From the NCBI GenBank assembly GCA_023461275.1, contig JAEYMI010000085.1, positions 1 to 45,686 of the forward strand: a stretch of DNA of 45,686 nucleotides. The letters are read 5' to 3'. The notes under the pieces are model-generated. The model was not told the DNA's origin. It made no database searches and saw only the letters and a list, made by a program, of their open reading frames with translations. A program made the translations under genes and the position numbers. Numbering within the stretch: the first letter of the stretch is position 1; each line of letters begins with the position of its first letter. This DNA is from Actinomycetes bacterium. GTDB taxonomy: Bacteria; Actinomycetota; Actinomycetes; Mycobacteriales; Mycobacteriaceae. Positions 7,805 through 16,517 of this stretch are shown piece after piece.

Positions 7805-8817
7805 TAACCACCCGCATTCGGCGTCGGAGCGGATCCACCCGGAACCTCAGCGGCCGGCGCGTCCGCACCGGGAACCGCGTCCGCACCGGGCACTGCGGGA
7901 GCGGCCGGGGTCGTCGGGGCCGCCGCGCCGGACGTGCCGGCACCGAAGTTGCCACCACCGGTCGTCGGATCCCCGACAGAGGTGATCAGCCAGTTCTTGC
8001 TGCGATCGAGTGTGATCGCGTAAATGGCCGCAGCCACCGCGCCATTGGGTGTCTGGATGGTCTTGGTGTTGACGTTGACCACCGACTGCACCCGGAAAAT
8101 GTCGCCGGCCACGTCGACGGTCTTGGACACCACGAGATCGGCGGTGGTCTGCATCCGCAGCGGCCCGAGCACCTGCTCCATGGTCTGCCCGATGACGTCG
8201 TACTGCTTCTGCAGGTCACCGCTGACGCCGCGCTTCATGTTGGCCACCCAGGGCGTCAGGTCGTGATAGTCCAGGCTCGCGGCGCTCACCGCGTACTTTC
8301 CGGCCAGGTCCTCGGCCTGCTTGCGGTCGGCCTGATCGGCGCGCATCGTCGCGAGATCACTGCGCGCGGTCACCCCCATCACCGTGCCCACCGACAGCGC
8401 AATCGCCAGCAACGCGGCGACGACACCGGCAATCCACTTCCACTTCGAGCTCAACCACGACGAGCCGCTGGACACCGGTGGGACCGCGGCCTTGCTCTGC
8501 TTACCGGCGGACGAACCCTTCGGCTTGTCCTTCTTGGGCTTCTTGGCCTTCTTCACCTTCACCGGTGCGCTGTCGACATCCTCGGCCTCAGCGGCGTCGG
8601 TGTCGTCGTCATCATCGTCGACGTCCTCGACGGCGTCGACCGTTTTCTGAGCGTCCACCGACTTCTCGGTGACCCCCGATTTCTGTGTGGCCGCGGCCTT
8701 TTCGCTCTTCGCGACATTCACATCTTCGGTCTGCGCATCGCCTGCGGTCTGCGCATCGTGGTCGGCCACCAACTCGTCGGGTGCGGCGATGTCGGTGGTG
8801 GTGTCGGTGTCATTCAT
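7804..8817 (-). CDS. Mce-associated membrane protein (Mas)
   Basis: 337-residue protein of the Mce-associated type. Residues 1-120 are a low-complexity cytoplasmic region with an Asp/Ala/Glu-rich stretch (EDVDDDDDDTDAAEAEDVD) followed by a Lys-rich stretch (KVKKAKKPKKDKPKG). One membrane segment lies at about 126-149. The extracytoplasmic domain (150-290) is the conserved Mas fold, and the tail is Ala/Pro/Gly-rich. Mas proteins stabilise Mce complexes; the M. tuberculosis OmamA is a relative. GGAG with 7-base spacing sets the start. The charged N-terminus is longer than I expect for the family. Confidence 0.82.
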   Translation of the reverse strand: MNDTDTTTDIAAPDELVADHDAQTAGDAQTEDVNVAKSEKAAATQKSGVTEKSVDAQKTVDAVEDVDDDDDDTDAAEAEDVDSAPVKVKKAKKPKKDKPKGSSAGKQSKAAVPPVSSGSSWLSSKWKWIAGVVAALLAIALSVGTVMGVTARSDLATMRADQADRKQAEDLAGKYAVSAASLDYHDLTPWVANMKRGVSGDLQKQYDVIGQTMEQVLGPLRMQTTADLVVSKTVDVAGDIFRVQSVVNVNTKTIQTPNGAVAAAIYAITLDRSKNWLITSVGDPTTGGGNFGAGTSGAAAPTTPAAPAVPGADAVPGADAPAAEVPGGSAPTPNAGG

Positions 8818-8851
8818 GGGGTAACTCCAATTTCGTTGTCATGCACGCGAC

Positions 8852-9820
8852 TCACCGTGGCGCGGTCGGAATGACCACGAGGCGGGCCGCTCCTCGTGCC
8901 CCGAACAGCTGTAGGGCAATGGAGAGGAATTTGCTCACGTTGATGGTGGGCAGGGTTTCATTGATCGCCGCGATGATCGGAACGATCGGATCGAGCGCGT
9001 CGGCCAGGTTGGGCAGGATCACCTTGAGTTTCGAGTTCAAGTTCGCGAAGAAGGGGTCGATATTGTTGTGGAAGGACTCGTACAAGTGCGCCTCGTGCAC
9101 CGCGGGCTCCATGCCGCGCAACACGCCTGAGTAGGCGTCGAGCAGTTTCTCGGCCTGCGGGCCGATCGGGGGCAGCCCGTTGATCAGCCATCCGAGATCG
9201 CTGTTGTACACCTGGGTGTTGTTGAACATCGACGACAATTGCGCCGAGCGCGACAACAGCACCGCCGAGATCAGCCGGGTCCCATCGCTGATCCGGCCCA
9301 GTGACTGATCGGTGCCGTCGAGCGCTTGCCACGCGGTACGCAGCAGACCCGACGCCGGGTCGGCGGCGAGCGCATTGCCCAGCGTGGTGAGTTGGTTGAA
9401 GAAGCCCGGAATCGATTCGGGCGCATCCACATTCTTGGTGGCGATCTGGTCGCCATCGCGCAGATACGACCCGGACGCACCCGTCGGGTGGAAGTTGACG
9501 TAGGGCTCGCCGAGCGCCGACTGCAGACCGATCTCGACGGTGGACTGCGCCGGAATATGTTGTTCGTGCGGCACCTGCAGGGTCAGGACGGCGCCGGTGG
9601 GTACCACGTCGACCTTCTCGACCTGCCCCACCCGCACACCGCTGACGAACACGCCGGTGTTGCTGAGCACCAGGTCGGTGTCGGGTACCTGCATCGACAC
9701 CCGGTCGTACTGCTGGAACGGGCTCCACTTGTACACCGAGAACGCCAGGTATCCCAGGGCGGCCAACATGACCGCGGTGAAGACCAGAATGTTCAGCATC
9801 AACTCACGCCGAATCGACAT
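8852..9820 (-). CDS. mceF: Mce-family substrate-binding protein MceF
   Basis: 322-residue MCE-domain protein, last of the six Mce subunits. An N-terminal membrane anchor (residues about 8-28, ILVFTAVMLAALGYLAF) is followed by the MCE domain (about 38-115: VPDTDLVLSNTGVFVSGVRVGQVEKV) and a long helical tail that would build the tunnel carrying lipid through the periplasm. Its ATG overlaps the mceE stop (TGATG), so it is coupled. It is followed by mas after 34 bp. Confidence 0.9.
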   Translation of the reverse strand: MSIRRELMLNILVFTAVMLAALGYLAFSVYKWSPFQQYDRVSMQVPDTDLVLSNTGVFVSGVRVGQVEKVDVVPTGAVLTLQVPHEQHIPAQSTVEIGLQSALGEPYVNFHPTGASGSYLRDGDQIATKNVDAPESIPGFFNQLTTLGNALAADPASGLLRTAWQALDGTDQSLGRISDGTRLISAVLLSRSAQLSSMFNNTQVYNSDLGWLINGLPPIGPQAEKLLDAYSGVLRGMEPAVHEAHLYESFHNNIDPFFANLNSKLKVILPNLADALDPIVPIIAAINETLPTINVSKFLSIALQLFGARGAARLVVIPTAPR

Positions 9821-10872
9821 CAGTGCACCACCCCCAGCTGACGCAGAACCCGAACCATTCCCGCCGCCAGCTGGCGGTCGGACATGTCGTTTTCGATCTG
9901 AACCGAGCGGATGTTCACCGACGGCGTGGACTTCAACGACGGAATCACCGTGTCGGAGAACAGCGCGAGTACGCGTTCGGCCGTGGACGGCCCGCTGGTG
10001 TCAGGCCAGCCCGGGATCAGGAAGGGCTTGATCACGGTCTCGATGGCCCGGGTGAGCGCGGCGAGCAACGGTGCCGCCGGAACCACGGTGCGCAGCGAGA
10101 CCTCGAGGTCGGACACGATGGTGATCCACAGGTTGGGGTCGGTGATGCCCTGGATCTGCCGGTACCCCGCATCGCTGAGCACGAACCCGAACCGGTTGCT
10201 CATCTTGCCGAGCTCTTCGGTGGTCTTGGCCAGTCCGGCCAGCAGCATGTTCAAGTGCTCGGTGTCAGCCGCGATCGACGTCACCGTCTCGTCGACCACG
10301 CCGGTGAGCCGCGTGACCGTCTTCGGGTCGTCGGGGAACTGCGCGTTGAGCTGACTGAACGAATTGCCCAGCTGCGGAAGGCTTCCGCCACCGAGGAAGT
10401 TCGAGAGACTCTTCATCAGGTCCTCGATCTGCACCGGCGGCTTGACCCGATCCTTGGCGATGGTTCCGCCGTCGGGCAGCTTCTGGCTCCAGGCGTCTGA
10501 CGGGTTCTGGATGGATACATAGGTGTCGCCGAGCAGGGTGTCCTGCCGCAACTCGACGGTAGCGTTCTTACCGACCGTGACGCCCTCGTCGACCCGCAGC
10601 GTCGCCACGGCCGATCCCTTTTCGACGTCGATCGCTTGTACCGCACCGACTTTCATCCCACTGACCAGCACCGGCGCCTGCAGCGGCAGGTTCACGACCG
10701 AGCCGAAGTCGACCTTCACGATCGGCCCGTCGTCCATCGCCTGCGACGTCGGGAGATTGTCCGGTGAGAGAACCGAACAACCGCCGAGGGTCACCACCGA
10801 GGCGGCCGCCATCGACATCGCGATCACCCGAACGCGCAGCCGACGATCTGTCATCGCTTCTCGCATTCTCAT
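9820..10872 (-). CDS. mceE: Mce-family lipoprotein MceE
   Basis: 350-residue lipoprotein subunit of the Mce complex. The signal peptide ends in a lipobox VTLGGC with Cys32 as the lipidated residue. The MCE domain follows (about 45-120: KVDFGSVVNLPLQAPVLVSG and VGKNATVELRQDTLLGDTYV), then a helical tail. The ATG at 10872 overlaps the mceD stop (ATGA) and is chosen for coupling. ATGs at 10866 and 10854 are alternatives, the last having a GAGAAG just upstream. The open frame further upstream only shadows mceD. Confidence 0.9.
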   Translation of the reverse strand: MRMREAMTDRRLRVRVIAMSMAAASVVTLGGCSVLSPDNLPTSQAMDDGPIVKVDFGSVVNLPLQAPVLVSGMKVGAVQAIDVEKGSAVATLRVDEGVTVGKNATVELRQDTLLGDTYVSIQNPSDAWSQKLPDGGTIAKDRVKPPVQIEDLMKSLSNFLGGGSLPQLGNSFSQLNAQFPDDPKTVTRLTGVVDETVTSIAADTEHLNMLLAGLAKTTEELGKMSNRFGFVLSDAGYRQIQGITDPNLWITIVSDLEVSLRTVVPAAPLLAALTRAIETVIKPFLIPGWPDTSGPSTAERVLALFSDTVIPSLKSTPSVNIRSVQIENDMSDRQLAAGMVRVLRQLGVVH

Positions 10873-11987
10873 CGGGCCGCTCCGGTCGCCAGAAGAACCA
10901 GTCGCAAGGCGTCGACTTCCATTCCGTTGGGGTCGGTCACGTGGCACTGATTCGGAATCCACTGGTTGATGTTGCGGCACGTCAGGTACGGGTCCTTCGC
11001 GGGAATGCGGGTCCGCGGCGGGGTGTAGCGGATCTTCAGTCCGCCGGTGTCCTGATCGAAGTTGATCTCGAACGCGCGGATCAGCGGCGGGATGATCCGC
11101 AGCAGATCGCCGAAGTTACGCATCCCGGCGCCCAGCAATCGGGTGACCGGGATACCGATGTCGAGCACCGGGTCCAGGAAATGCCCGTACGAGCCCGTCA
11201 GCTTGCTGAGCACCACCACGATGTCGGGCAGCACCTGGATCAACGAGCTCAGGTTGGTGATGGTCGGGACCACCGCGTTCGGGAACGACGCGTTGATCGA
11301 GTCGACCAGGTTATGGACCAACGGCCAGTTCGACGAGAGCCCGTAGGTCAGCGTGCTCATGTTGTCGATGGTGGTCGCCAGGTCGGCGAGCGCACCGGTC
11401 ATCGGCGTGCGTGCCGGTGCCGCGAGCTGCTTGATGACGGTGTTGAGAACCGGGCCGACGCCGGCCAGTTCCTTGTTGGCCACCGTGACGCTGCGCAGCA
11501 CCACCGCCGTCTGCTCCGGGCCGCCGTCGACGGTCAGCTGCTTGGCGATGTTGGACACGCTGTCGAGTGACTTGCTCACCGACAGTGGGGTATTCGTGTT
11601 GGCCAGGCCGATGCACTGTCCCTCACCGAGCGTCGGTCCGTCCTTCGGGTCACCGATCAGTGCGAGCTGACGAACGGCCAGCACCGACTGGGAGATGGTC
11701 GACGCCTTCACATCTGCCGGGAGCTTCTGGTCGGAGTCGACGGTGAAGGTGACACGAGCGGTGCCGTCCATGGCCGTGTCGACCTTGCTGATGGAACCGA
11801 CCGTCACACCGCGACGGGTCACCGGGTTGCCCTCGAAGACGCCGACGCCGTCTCGCAATTGTGCGCAGTAGCTGACCGTGTCGCCCTCAGAACGCTCCAC
11901 CGCCAGGGCGGTCGCGCCGATGCCGACCACCAGGGCGATCGACACCAGCGAGACCAACAGCTTGGAGCCCGCGATCTTTCGCAACAT
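10869..11987 (-). CDS. mceD: Mce-family substrate-binding protein MceD
   Basis: 372-residue MCE-domain protein. A membrane anchor (about 8-28) leads into the MCE domain (about 35-110: VGVFEGNPVTRRGVTVGSIS) and a helical DUF3407-like tail, ending in a Cys/Pro-containing segment (TCRNINQWIPNQCHV). The ATG at 11987 overlaps the mceC stop (TGATG), matching the other junctions of the operon. A GTG at 11993 is an alternative two codons longer. Confidence 0.9.
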   Translation of the reverse strand: MLRKIAGSKLLVSLVSIALVVGIGATALAVERSEGDTVSYCAQLRDGVGVFEGNPVTRRGVTVGSISKVDTAMDGTARVTFTVDSDQKLPADVKASTISQSVLAVRQLALIGDPKDGPTLGEGQCIGLANTNTPLSVSKSLDSVSNIAKQLTVDGGPEQTAVVLRSVTVANKELAGVGPVLNTVIKQLAAPARTPMTGALADLATTIDNMSTLTYGLSSNWPLVHNLVDSINASFPNAVVPTITNLSSLIQVLPDIVVVLSKLTGSYGHFLDPVLDIGIPVTRLLGAGMRNFGDLLRIIPPLIRAFEINFDQDTGGLKIRYTPPRTRIPAKDPYLTCRNINQWIPNQCHVTDPNGMEVDALRLVLLATGAAR

Positions 11988-13033
11988 CAGCACACCACCC
12001 CGATCGCCGGAACGCAGTAGTTCGACGCCAGGACGATGCCGGACTGATCGATGTGCACGGTGCCGTCAGGCGCCACCATGCCCTCGAGGCGCTGAATGAG
12101 GTCGCGGCCCTGATTGATCATCGGCGTGTAACGCTCGAGCGCCGGACCGAACTCGCGTCCGATCGCGTCGACCTTGTCGACGATCGGCTGGACGTCGTAG
12201 CGGTATACGTGCGCGATGCTGCGGACGCGGGCCAGCATCTCCCCCAACTGACCGAGGATGTAGCCGAATCTCGCACCGAAGACCGCGAAGTCGGACAGGA
12301 AGTCACTGAGGTTGCGGGCCAACTGGGTGAGCACGTCACCGTTGACGTTGAGCGCGTGCGAGTAATCGCCCGCCACCTTGAGGGTCTTGCCGAAGTCGTC
12401 CTGCCGATTGTTCAGGTTCGTCAGCATCGCCGACAACGTCTCCAGATTCCGTTTGATCGCACCGGGGTTCTGCTCGAGGCCGGTGGTGGTCTGGGTAAGC
12501 AGCTCTCGCAGCGGTGCCGCGTCGAGCTCGTCCAGCTTCGGCTGAACCAGCTGGAAAGTCTGAATCAGGCTGTAGGGCACCGTCGTCCGCTGAACCGGGA
12601 TCACCGCGTCGCCCAGCGGGTTGGAACCCGACGACGACAGTGCGACGTAGTTGCCGCCGACGATGGTCAACATCCGCACGTCGGCGGCGGTTTGGTCACC
12701 GAGGAAGGCGTCCTCGTCGACGTCCATGGCCACGTCGACGTGGTTGTCGCGCAACGTCACCGACTTCACCGTGCCGACCGACACACCGGACACCCGCACC
12801 GAGTCACCGACCTTGACCTGGCCGGCCTCGGCGAATTGCGCTGTGACGGTGCGTGTTCCCGGATGCCAGACGTACAGCAGACCCGCCAGCAACGCGAGTA
12901 CCACCAGAATTCCGACACCGACGACACCCCATCGGAGCTCCGAGGCGACCTCACTGCCGTGTCGTGGTGCGGCCCAAGCAACCAGATTGCCTATCCGGTC
13001 GCGCAGCGTCTGACGCTGCTTCTCATACAACAT
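11987..13033 (-). CDS. mceC: Mce-family substrate-binding protein MceC
   Basis: 348-residue MCE-domain protein. Residues 1-33 are charged and cytoplasmic, the membrane anchor is about 35-55 (VVGVGILVVLALLAGLLYVW), and the MCE domain about 58-135 (FAEAGQVKVGDSVRVSGVSV). A coiled helical tail follows and ends NYCVPAIGVVC, a C-terminal cysteine-containing end common among MceC/MceD proteins. Start has GAGG 7 bases upstream and lies 9 bp after the mceB stop. Confidence 0.9.
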   Translation of the reverse strand: MLYEKQRQTLRDRIGNLVAWAAPRHGSEVASELRWGVVGVGILVVLALLAGLLYVWHPGTRTVTAQFAEAGQVKVGDSVRVSGVSVGTVKSVTLRDNHVDVAMDVDEDAFLGDQTAADVRMLTIVGGNYVALSSSGSNPLGDAVIPVQRTTVPYSLIQTFQLVQPKLDELDAAPLRELLTQTTTGLEQNPGAIKRNLETLSAMLTNLNNRQDDFGKTLKVAGDYSHALNVNGDVLTQLARNLSDFLSDFAVFGARFGYILGQLGEMLARVRSIAHVYRYDVQPIVDKVDAIGREFGPALERYTPMINQGRDLIQRLEGMVAPDGTVHIDQSGIVLASNYCVPAIGVVC

Positions 13034-13042
13034 CGAATGCCC

Positions 13043-14056
13043 TCATCGCTTGCACAACAGCACTTTCGAACCTCGCAGGAAGAAATTCACGTCAGCGGGC
13101 AGCAGTGCCTCCCCCTTGGAACAGGTCATCTTGACGCCGGCACGCGGGTCGGGCATCACCGTGTTGACCGCCTGCAACAGGCCGGGGGTCAGGGCCAGTA
13201 GCCCGACACCTGCCTGCAGAAACGGCACGATCTGACGCACGATCGAGTTCAGGTCGGGTGTGTCGTTCAGTTCCAGACCGATCGACCGGAGCAGAAGGTT
13301 GACCTGCTCGGTCACCACACCGGTGGTGTCGGCCATCCGCCTCATGTTCGGTTTGGCCTGCGCGAGAACGGTTCCGAATCGGGACAGGTATTCGATGACC
13401 GGATTCAGATACTGCGCCTTGCCGTCGACCGCCGACGCCACCTTGGCCAGGTTGTCGACGATCGTGTTGACCGCGGCCTGCCGGTTGTCGACCGCGGAGA
13501 GCACCGTGGTCAGCGAATCCAGCATCTTGGGAAACCCGGTGCCGTCACCTTCCACCAGCGCCAGCATGCTCTCGGAGAAGTGGTTGATGTCAGTCGGGCT
13601 CATGGCCGCGAACACCGGTGCCAGACCGTGGAACACGGTGGTGATGTCGAACGACGGGACGGTGTTGGCCAGCCCGATGGTCTGACTCGCCGGTACCACC
13701 GCACCCGAGGCGCTCTTCTGCTGCAGGTCCACGTACCGGATACCGGTGAGGTTCAGGTAGCGAATGGCCAGCTTGCTGTCGGCGTAGACCTTCTGGTTGT
13801 CGTCGAGCGTGAAGCCCACCATCGCAACCGATCCCCGCTCGGAGCGGCCAAGCGACACGTCGGTGACCTTGCCCACCCGCACGCCCATGAGACGCACGTC
13901 GTTGCCCGGCCGCAGACCGGCGACGTCACTGAACTCGGCGTGATAGGCGGTGCCCTCGACCGGGCGGGTGATCGCGGAATAGACGAACACACCCGCACCG
14001 ACGCACACCAGCGCGAACACCAGCAGGTAGGTCAGCGACCTCGTGAATCCGGTCAC
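13043..14056 (-). CDS. mceB: Mce-family substrate-binding protein MceB
   Basis: 337-residue MCE-domain protein. The open frame runs 111 codons further upstream, but that part is a shadow of mceA. The true start is the GTG at 14056: it overlaps the mceA stop (GTGA) and follows a strong GGAGGAG site. Membrane anchor about 8-28, MCE domain about 35-115 (FSDVAGLRPGNDVRLMGVRV and IRYLNLTGIRYVDL), then a helical tail. Two cysteines occur near the C-terminus (MTCSKGEALL and VLLCKR). Confidence 0.9.
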   Translation of the reverse strand: MTGFTRSLTYLLVFALVCVGAGVFVYSAITRPVEGTAYHAEFSDVAGLRPGNDVRLMGVRVGKVTDVSLGRSERGSVAMVGFTLDDNQKVYADSKLAIRYLNLTGIRYVDLQQKSASGAVVPASQTIGLANTVPSFDITTVFHGLAPVFAAMSPTDINHFSESMLALVEGDGTGFPKMLDSLTTVLSAVDNRQAAVNTIVDNLAKVASAVDGKAQYLNPVIEYLSRFGTVLAQAKPNMRRMADTTGVVTEQVNLLLRSIGLELNDTPDLNSIVRQIVPFLQAGVGLLALTPGLLQAVNTVMPDPRAGVKMTCSKGEALLPADVNFFLRGSKVLLCKR

Positions 14057-15090
14057 CGCACTCCTCCACTTCGCAGCGCGGCACCCATCACCGGGAGCCC
14101 ACGCAACACCACATCGACATTGACCACCGGGCCGTTGGGTCCCGGGTGGATCGCGCGATCGACCCGATCGATCAGATCGGCGATCTGCAGACCGTTGAGC
14201 TTGGCGTCGGGGAAGGTCTTCTGGACGGTGTCGAGCAGCCCGTTGACCATCGGGACGAACGGAAGGAGCCGTCCGATCTCGTCCTTGCCCAACAGATCGC
14301 GCAGACCGACCTTGATCAGCCCCGCATCGAAATTCTCCAGACCGGCGCGCTGGGCCTCGACGAACCCCGGCTCCTGCGGCGCCTTCCAATCCAGCAATCG
14401 CCCAACCGGCGGCAGCAGGTAGCCGGTGGTGCCACCGACCCGATCGAGCAGCTCCGCGACCTGCGGGAAGGTCTGCGACGTCGGAAGCTTCTGGGTCGCG
14501 GCGATCTGCTCGGCGAGCCGACCGGCGATTCCGACGACCGGCAGTAGCCCCATGGTCGCCTGTTCGGCCGACGCGAGGATGGCTCCGACGTACGGCGTGA
14601 AGGCCTTCTCGTTGAGATCGCTGAGGTTGCGCAACAGCGTCGTCAGCGTGGAGTCCTCGGTCGCCGGCGGGTAGAAGTCACCGCCGTCGGGAATGGGTGC
14701 ACCGTCGCCCGCGGTCTTCAGCACCACCGCGCCGATGCCGAAGATGTTCTTGGGTGCGTAGATCACGCCCATACCGGTGGTCAGTACCTCCGGCCTCGCC
14801 AGTTTGTCGCGGTCGATGGCCAGGTCGACGACGAAGGCGTCGGGGGCGGTGGCCGTCACCGACTCCACCTGACCGACCTCGTTGCCGTTGACCACGACAG
14901 AGCTGCCGGACACGATGCCGCCGGCCACCGATTTGGCGTGCATGGCGATCTTCATGTCGTGGTCCGGGATCATCTTGACCACCATCGAGATCACCAATGC
15001 CGCAGCACAGACGCCGGCGATCGCGATGAGTCCGCGCCGCAGGTACACCGAGCGATCGGCCGCCATTCCTGGCGCATGGAAGTCGGTCAC
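14053..15090 (-). CDS. mceA: Mce-family substrate-binding protein MceA
   Basis: 345-residue MCE-domain protein, the first Mce subunit. Membrane anchor about 18-38 (GLIAIAGVCAAALVISMVV), MCE domain about 45-125 (AGGIVSGSSVVVNGNEVGQV and VIYAPKNIFGIGAVVL), then a long helical region. GTG start at 15090, one base after the yrbEB stop, with an AGGGG site. Which lipid is carried cannot be told from sequence. The operon does not sit among steroid-degradation genes, so a Mce4-type cholesterol role is not supported. Confidence 0.9.
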   Translation of the reverse strand: MTDFHAPGMAADRSVYLRRGLIAIAGVCAAALVISMVVKMIPDHDMKIAMHAKSVAGGIVSGSSVVVNGNEVGQVESVTATAPDAFVVDLAIDRDKLARPEVLTTGMGVIYAPKNIFGIGAVVLKTAGDGAPIPDGGDFYPPATEDSTLTTLLRNLSDLNEKAFTPYVGAILASAEQATMGLLPVVGIAGRLAEQIAATQKLPTSQTFPQVAELLDRVGGTTGYLLPPVGRLLDWKAPQEPGFVEAQRAGLENFDAGLIKVGLRDLLGKDEIGRLLPFVPMVNGLLDTVQKTFPDAKLNGLQIADLIDRVDRAIHPGPNGPVVNVDVVLRGLPVMGAALRSGGVR

Positions 15091-15091
15091 A

Positions 15092-15949
15092 TCATCCCCT
15101 GAACACGAACGGCGAGTTGAGGCCCCAGAGCACGATCGTCATGATCACGTCGAGGATGACGATGGCGACCAGGCTGGCGCGGACCGCACGGCCCGACGCG
15201 ACCCCGACGCCCTCGGGACCCGAGGTTGCGAAAAATCCCTTGTAGCAATGGATCAGCACGATCACCACGATGAACACGGTCACCTTGATGCCCGCGTAGA
15301 CGAGGTCGGGAACGTTGACGAACTGATTGAAGTAGTGGTCGTAGGCACCGGTGGACTCACCGCGCAGGGCGACGACGAAGGCGCTGCTCAGATATCCGGC
15401 GACCACCGCGATCAGGAAGGTCGGGATAATCGTGACCAATCCGGCCACCACGCGGGTGGACACCACGAAGGCGATCGACTCGATACCGATCACCTCGAGC
15501 GCGTCGATCTCCTCGCTGATGCGCATCGAACCGATCTCGGCGGTCATCCGGCAGCCGGCCTGCACCGCGAAGCCCAGCGCCGCGAGCAGTGGGGCGAACT
15601 CGCGGGTGATCGCAAACGACGACACCGATCCGGCCACCGGCCCCAGGCCCAGCATCGACAGGGTGCTGTGCGCGATGATCGCGACGGTCGCACCGGCGGC
15701 CATGCCGAGCACCACCATCACCAGCGCGGTACCGCCGCCGACCACCACCGCTCCACGGCCCCAGGCGAGGTCGGTGATGGTGCGCACGGTCTGGCCGGGG
15801 AATCGCATGATCGCCCGCGGCATATAACGGACTGTCAGCCACACGAACGAGGCGAAATGACCGATACGCGCGATGATCGTCGCGCTGCGGTGGCCCGTCG
15901 CCTCCAGCAGACGCAACCCACGCGGCGCGTACGGAGCTGGCACCCCCAT
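15092..15949 (-). CDS. yrbEB: Mce transporter permease YrbEB, first gene of the operon
   Basis: 285-residue MlaE/YrbE-family permease of the B type. Signature segment TAEIGSMRISEEIDALEVIG followed by STRVVAGLV and, near the end, the segment HCYKGFFATSGPEGVGV. Multiple hydrophobic segments. It opens the operon: the ATG at 15949 has AAAGGTG nine bases upstream, and an operator-like element lies 19-43 bp before it. No yrbEA precedes it; that gene is at 6.9-7.8 kb. An Mce ATPase (MceG/Mkl) is not in the window, as usual, since it is encoded elsewhere. Confidence 0.92.
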   Translation of the reverse strand: MGVPAPYAPRGLRLLEATGHRSATIIARIGHFASFVWLTVRYMPRAIMRFPGQTVRTITDLAWGRGAVVVGGGTALVMVVLGMAAGATVAIIAHSTLSMLGLGPVAGSVSSFAITREFAPLLAALGFAVQAGCRMTAEIGSMRISEEIDALEVIGIESIAFVVSTRVVAGLVTIIPTFLIAVVAGYLSSAFVVALRGESTGAYDHYFNQFVNVPDLVYAGIKVTVFIVVIVLIHCYKGFFATSGPEGVGVASGRAVRASLVAIVILDVIMTIVLWGLNSPFVFRG

Positions 15950-15967
15950 GCCGTCGCACCTTTCTCT

Positions 15968-15992
15968 CCAGTAACCTTACCGGCCAGTAACC
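15968..15992 (-). promoter_or_regulatory. Candidate operator of the mce operon
   Basis: Two direct copies of CCAGTAACC (15968-15976 and 15984-15992) flank a near-palindrome TTACCGGCCAGTAA (15977-15990, 12 of 14 positions symmetrical). On the minus strand a TAnnnT box (TAAGGT, 15979-15974) overlaps it. The site lies directly upstream of yrbEB, so a TetR- or GntR-type repressor acting on the promoter is likely. No regulator gene is adjacent. Confidence 0.5.
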
Positions 15993-16019
15993 GATAGGCC
16001 CGAGGCTCTCCGTTAGCTC

Positions 16020-16432
16020 CACATGAGCAGCAGGAAGCGCCCCGAACTCCTGCTATTTGACGAACAGAGGGAAGGACTCGCGTTCGGTCGTCGCCAATTG
16101 CGACTGGCACCGAAAATGCGCCATCCTTTTTTCCCCCTTGCGATTCGTGGATCACCCCCCGTAGGTGACTGTTACCCACAGCACTCTCGCCATAGTTTGG
16201 CATAAGGCATCTCGGAGTCAAACCCGAATCCCCCGAAATGAACAAAATGGCTGTGCCATTACTCAATGGCACATAGTCAGGGGAAACTGGAGCGAGCGTC
16301 CGATAACGTCCACACGCCCATGAGCTGCAACAAAGCCGGGTTCCGGTATCGCTAATGCGATTGCGAGATCGTCACGCATCGCTGCGCGGCACCGAAATCA
16401 GGTCATCCGACCGATTGCGGGAATAGAAAAAA
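16020..16432. other. Long non-coding region upstream of the mce operon, with a perfect inverted repeat
   Basis: About 410 bp with no supportable gene between the mce start region and the fprB terminator. It contains TGTGCCATT-ACTC-AATGGCACA (16252-16273), a perfect 9-bp inverted repeat without a U-run, best read as a protein-binding site. Some 30 bp further on (minus strand) is TTGACT (16221-16216), a possible -35 box, but no clear -10 at the right distance. A distal mce promoter with a 260-nt leader is possible. Confidence 0.4.
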
Positions 16433-16466
16433 CCGCCCGCATTCACTGGCTGGTGAATGCGGGCGG
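16427..16466 (-). terminator. Rho-independent terminator after fprB
   Basis: CCGCCCGCATTCAC (16433-16446) and its exact complement (16453-16466) form a 14-bp stem with a 6-base loop. On the minus strand it is followed by TTTTTT. It sits 52 bp past the fprB stop codon and separates the oxygenase operon from the mce operon. Confidence 0.9.
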
Positions 16467-16517
16467 AATGGATTTACTTTCTCAGCGAATAACGCTCGGC
16501 CGCGGAAAGAATGGTCG

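Noticed and set aside
14057..14389. N-terminal extension of MceB
   Set aside because: Arg/Gly/Asp-rich shadow of mceA; the GTG at 14056 has a strong ribosome site and operon overlap.
16023..16205. 60-codon plus-strand frame upstream of the mce operon
   Set aside because: No ribosome site, composition not coding-like, no family seen.
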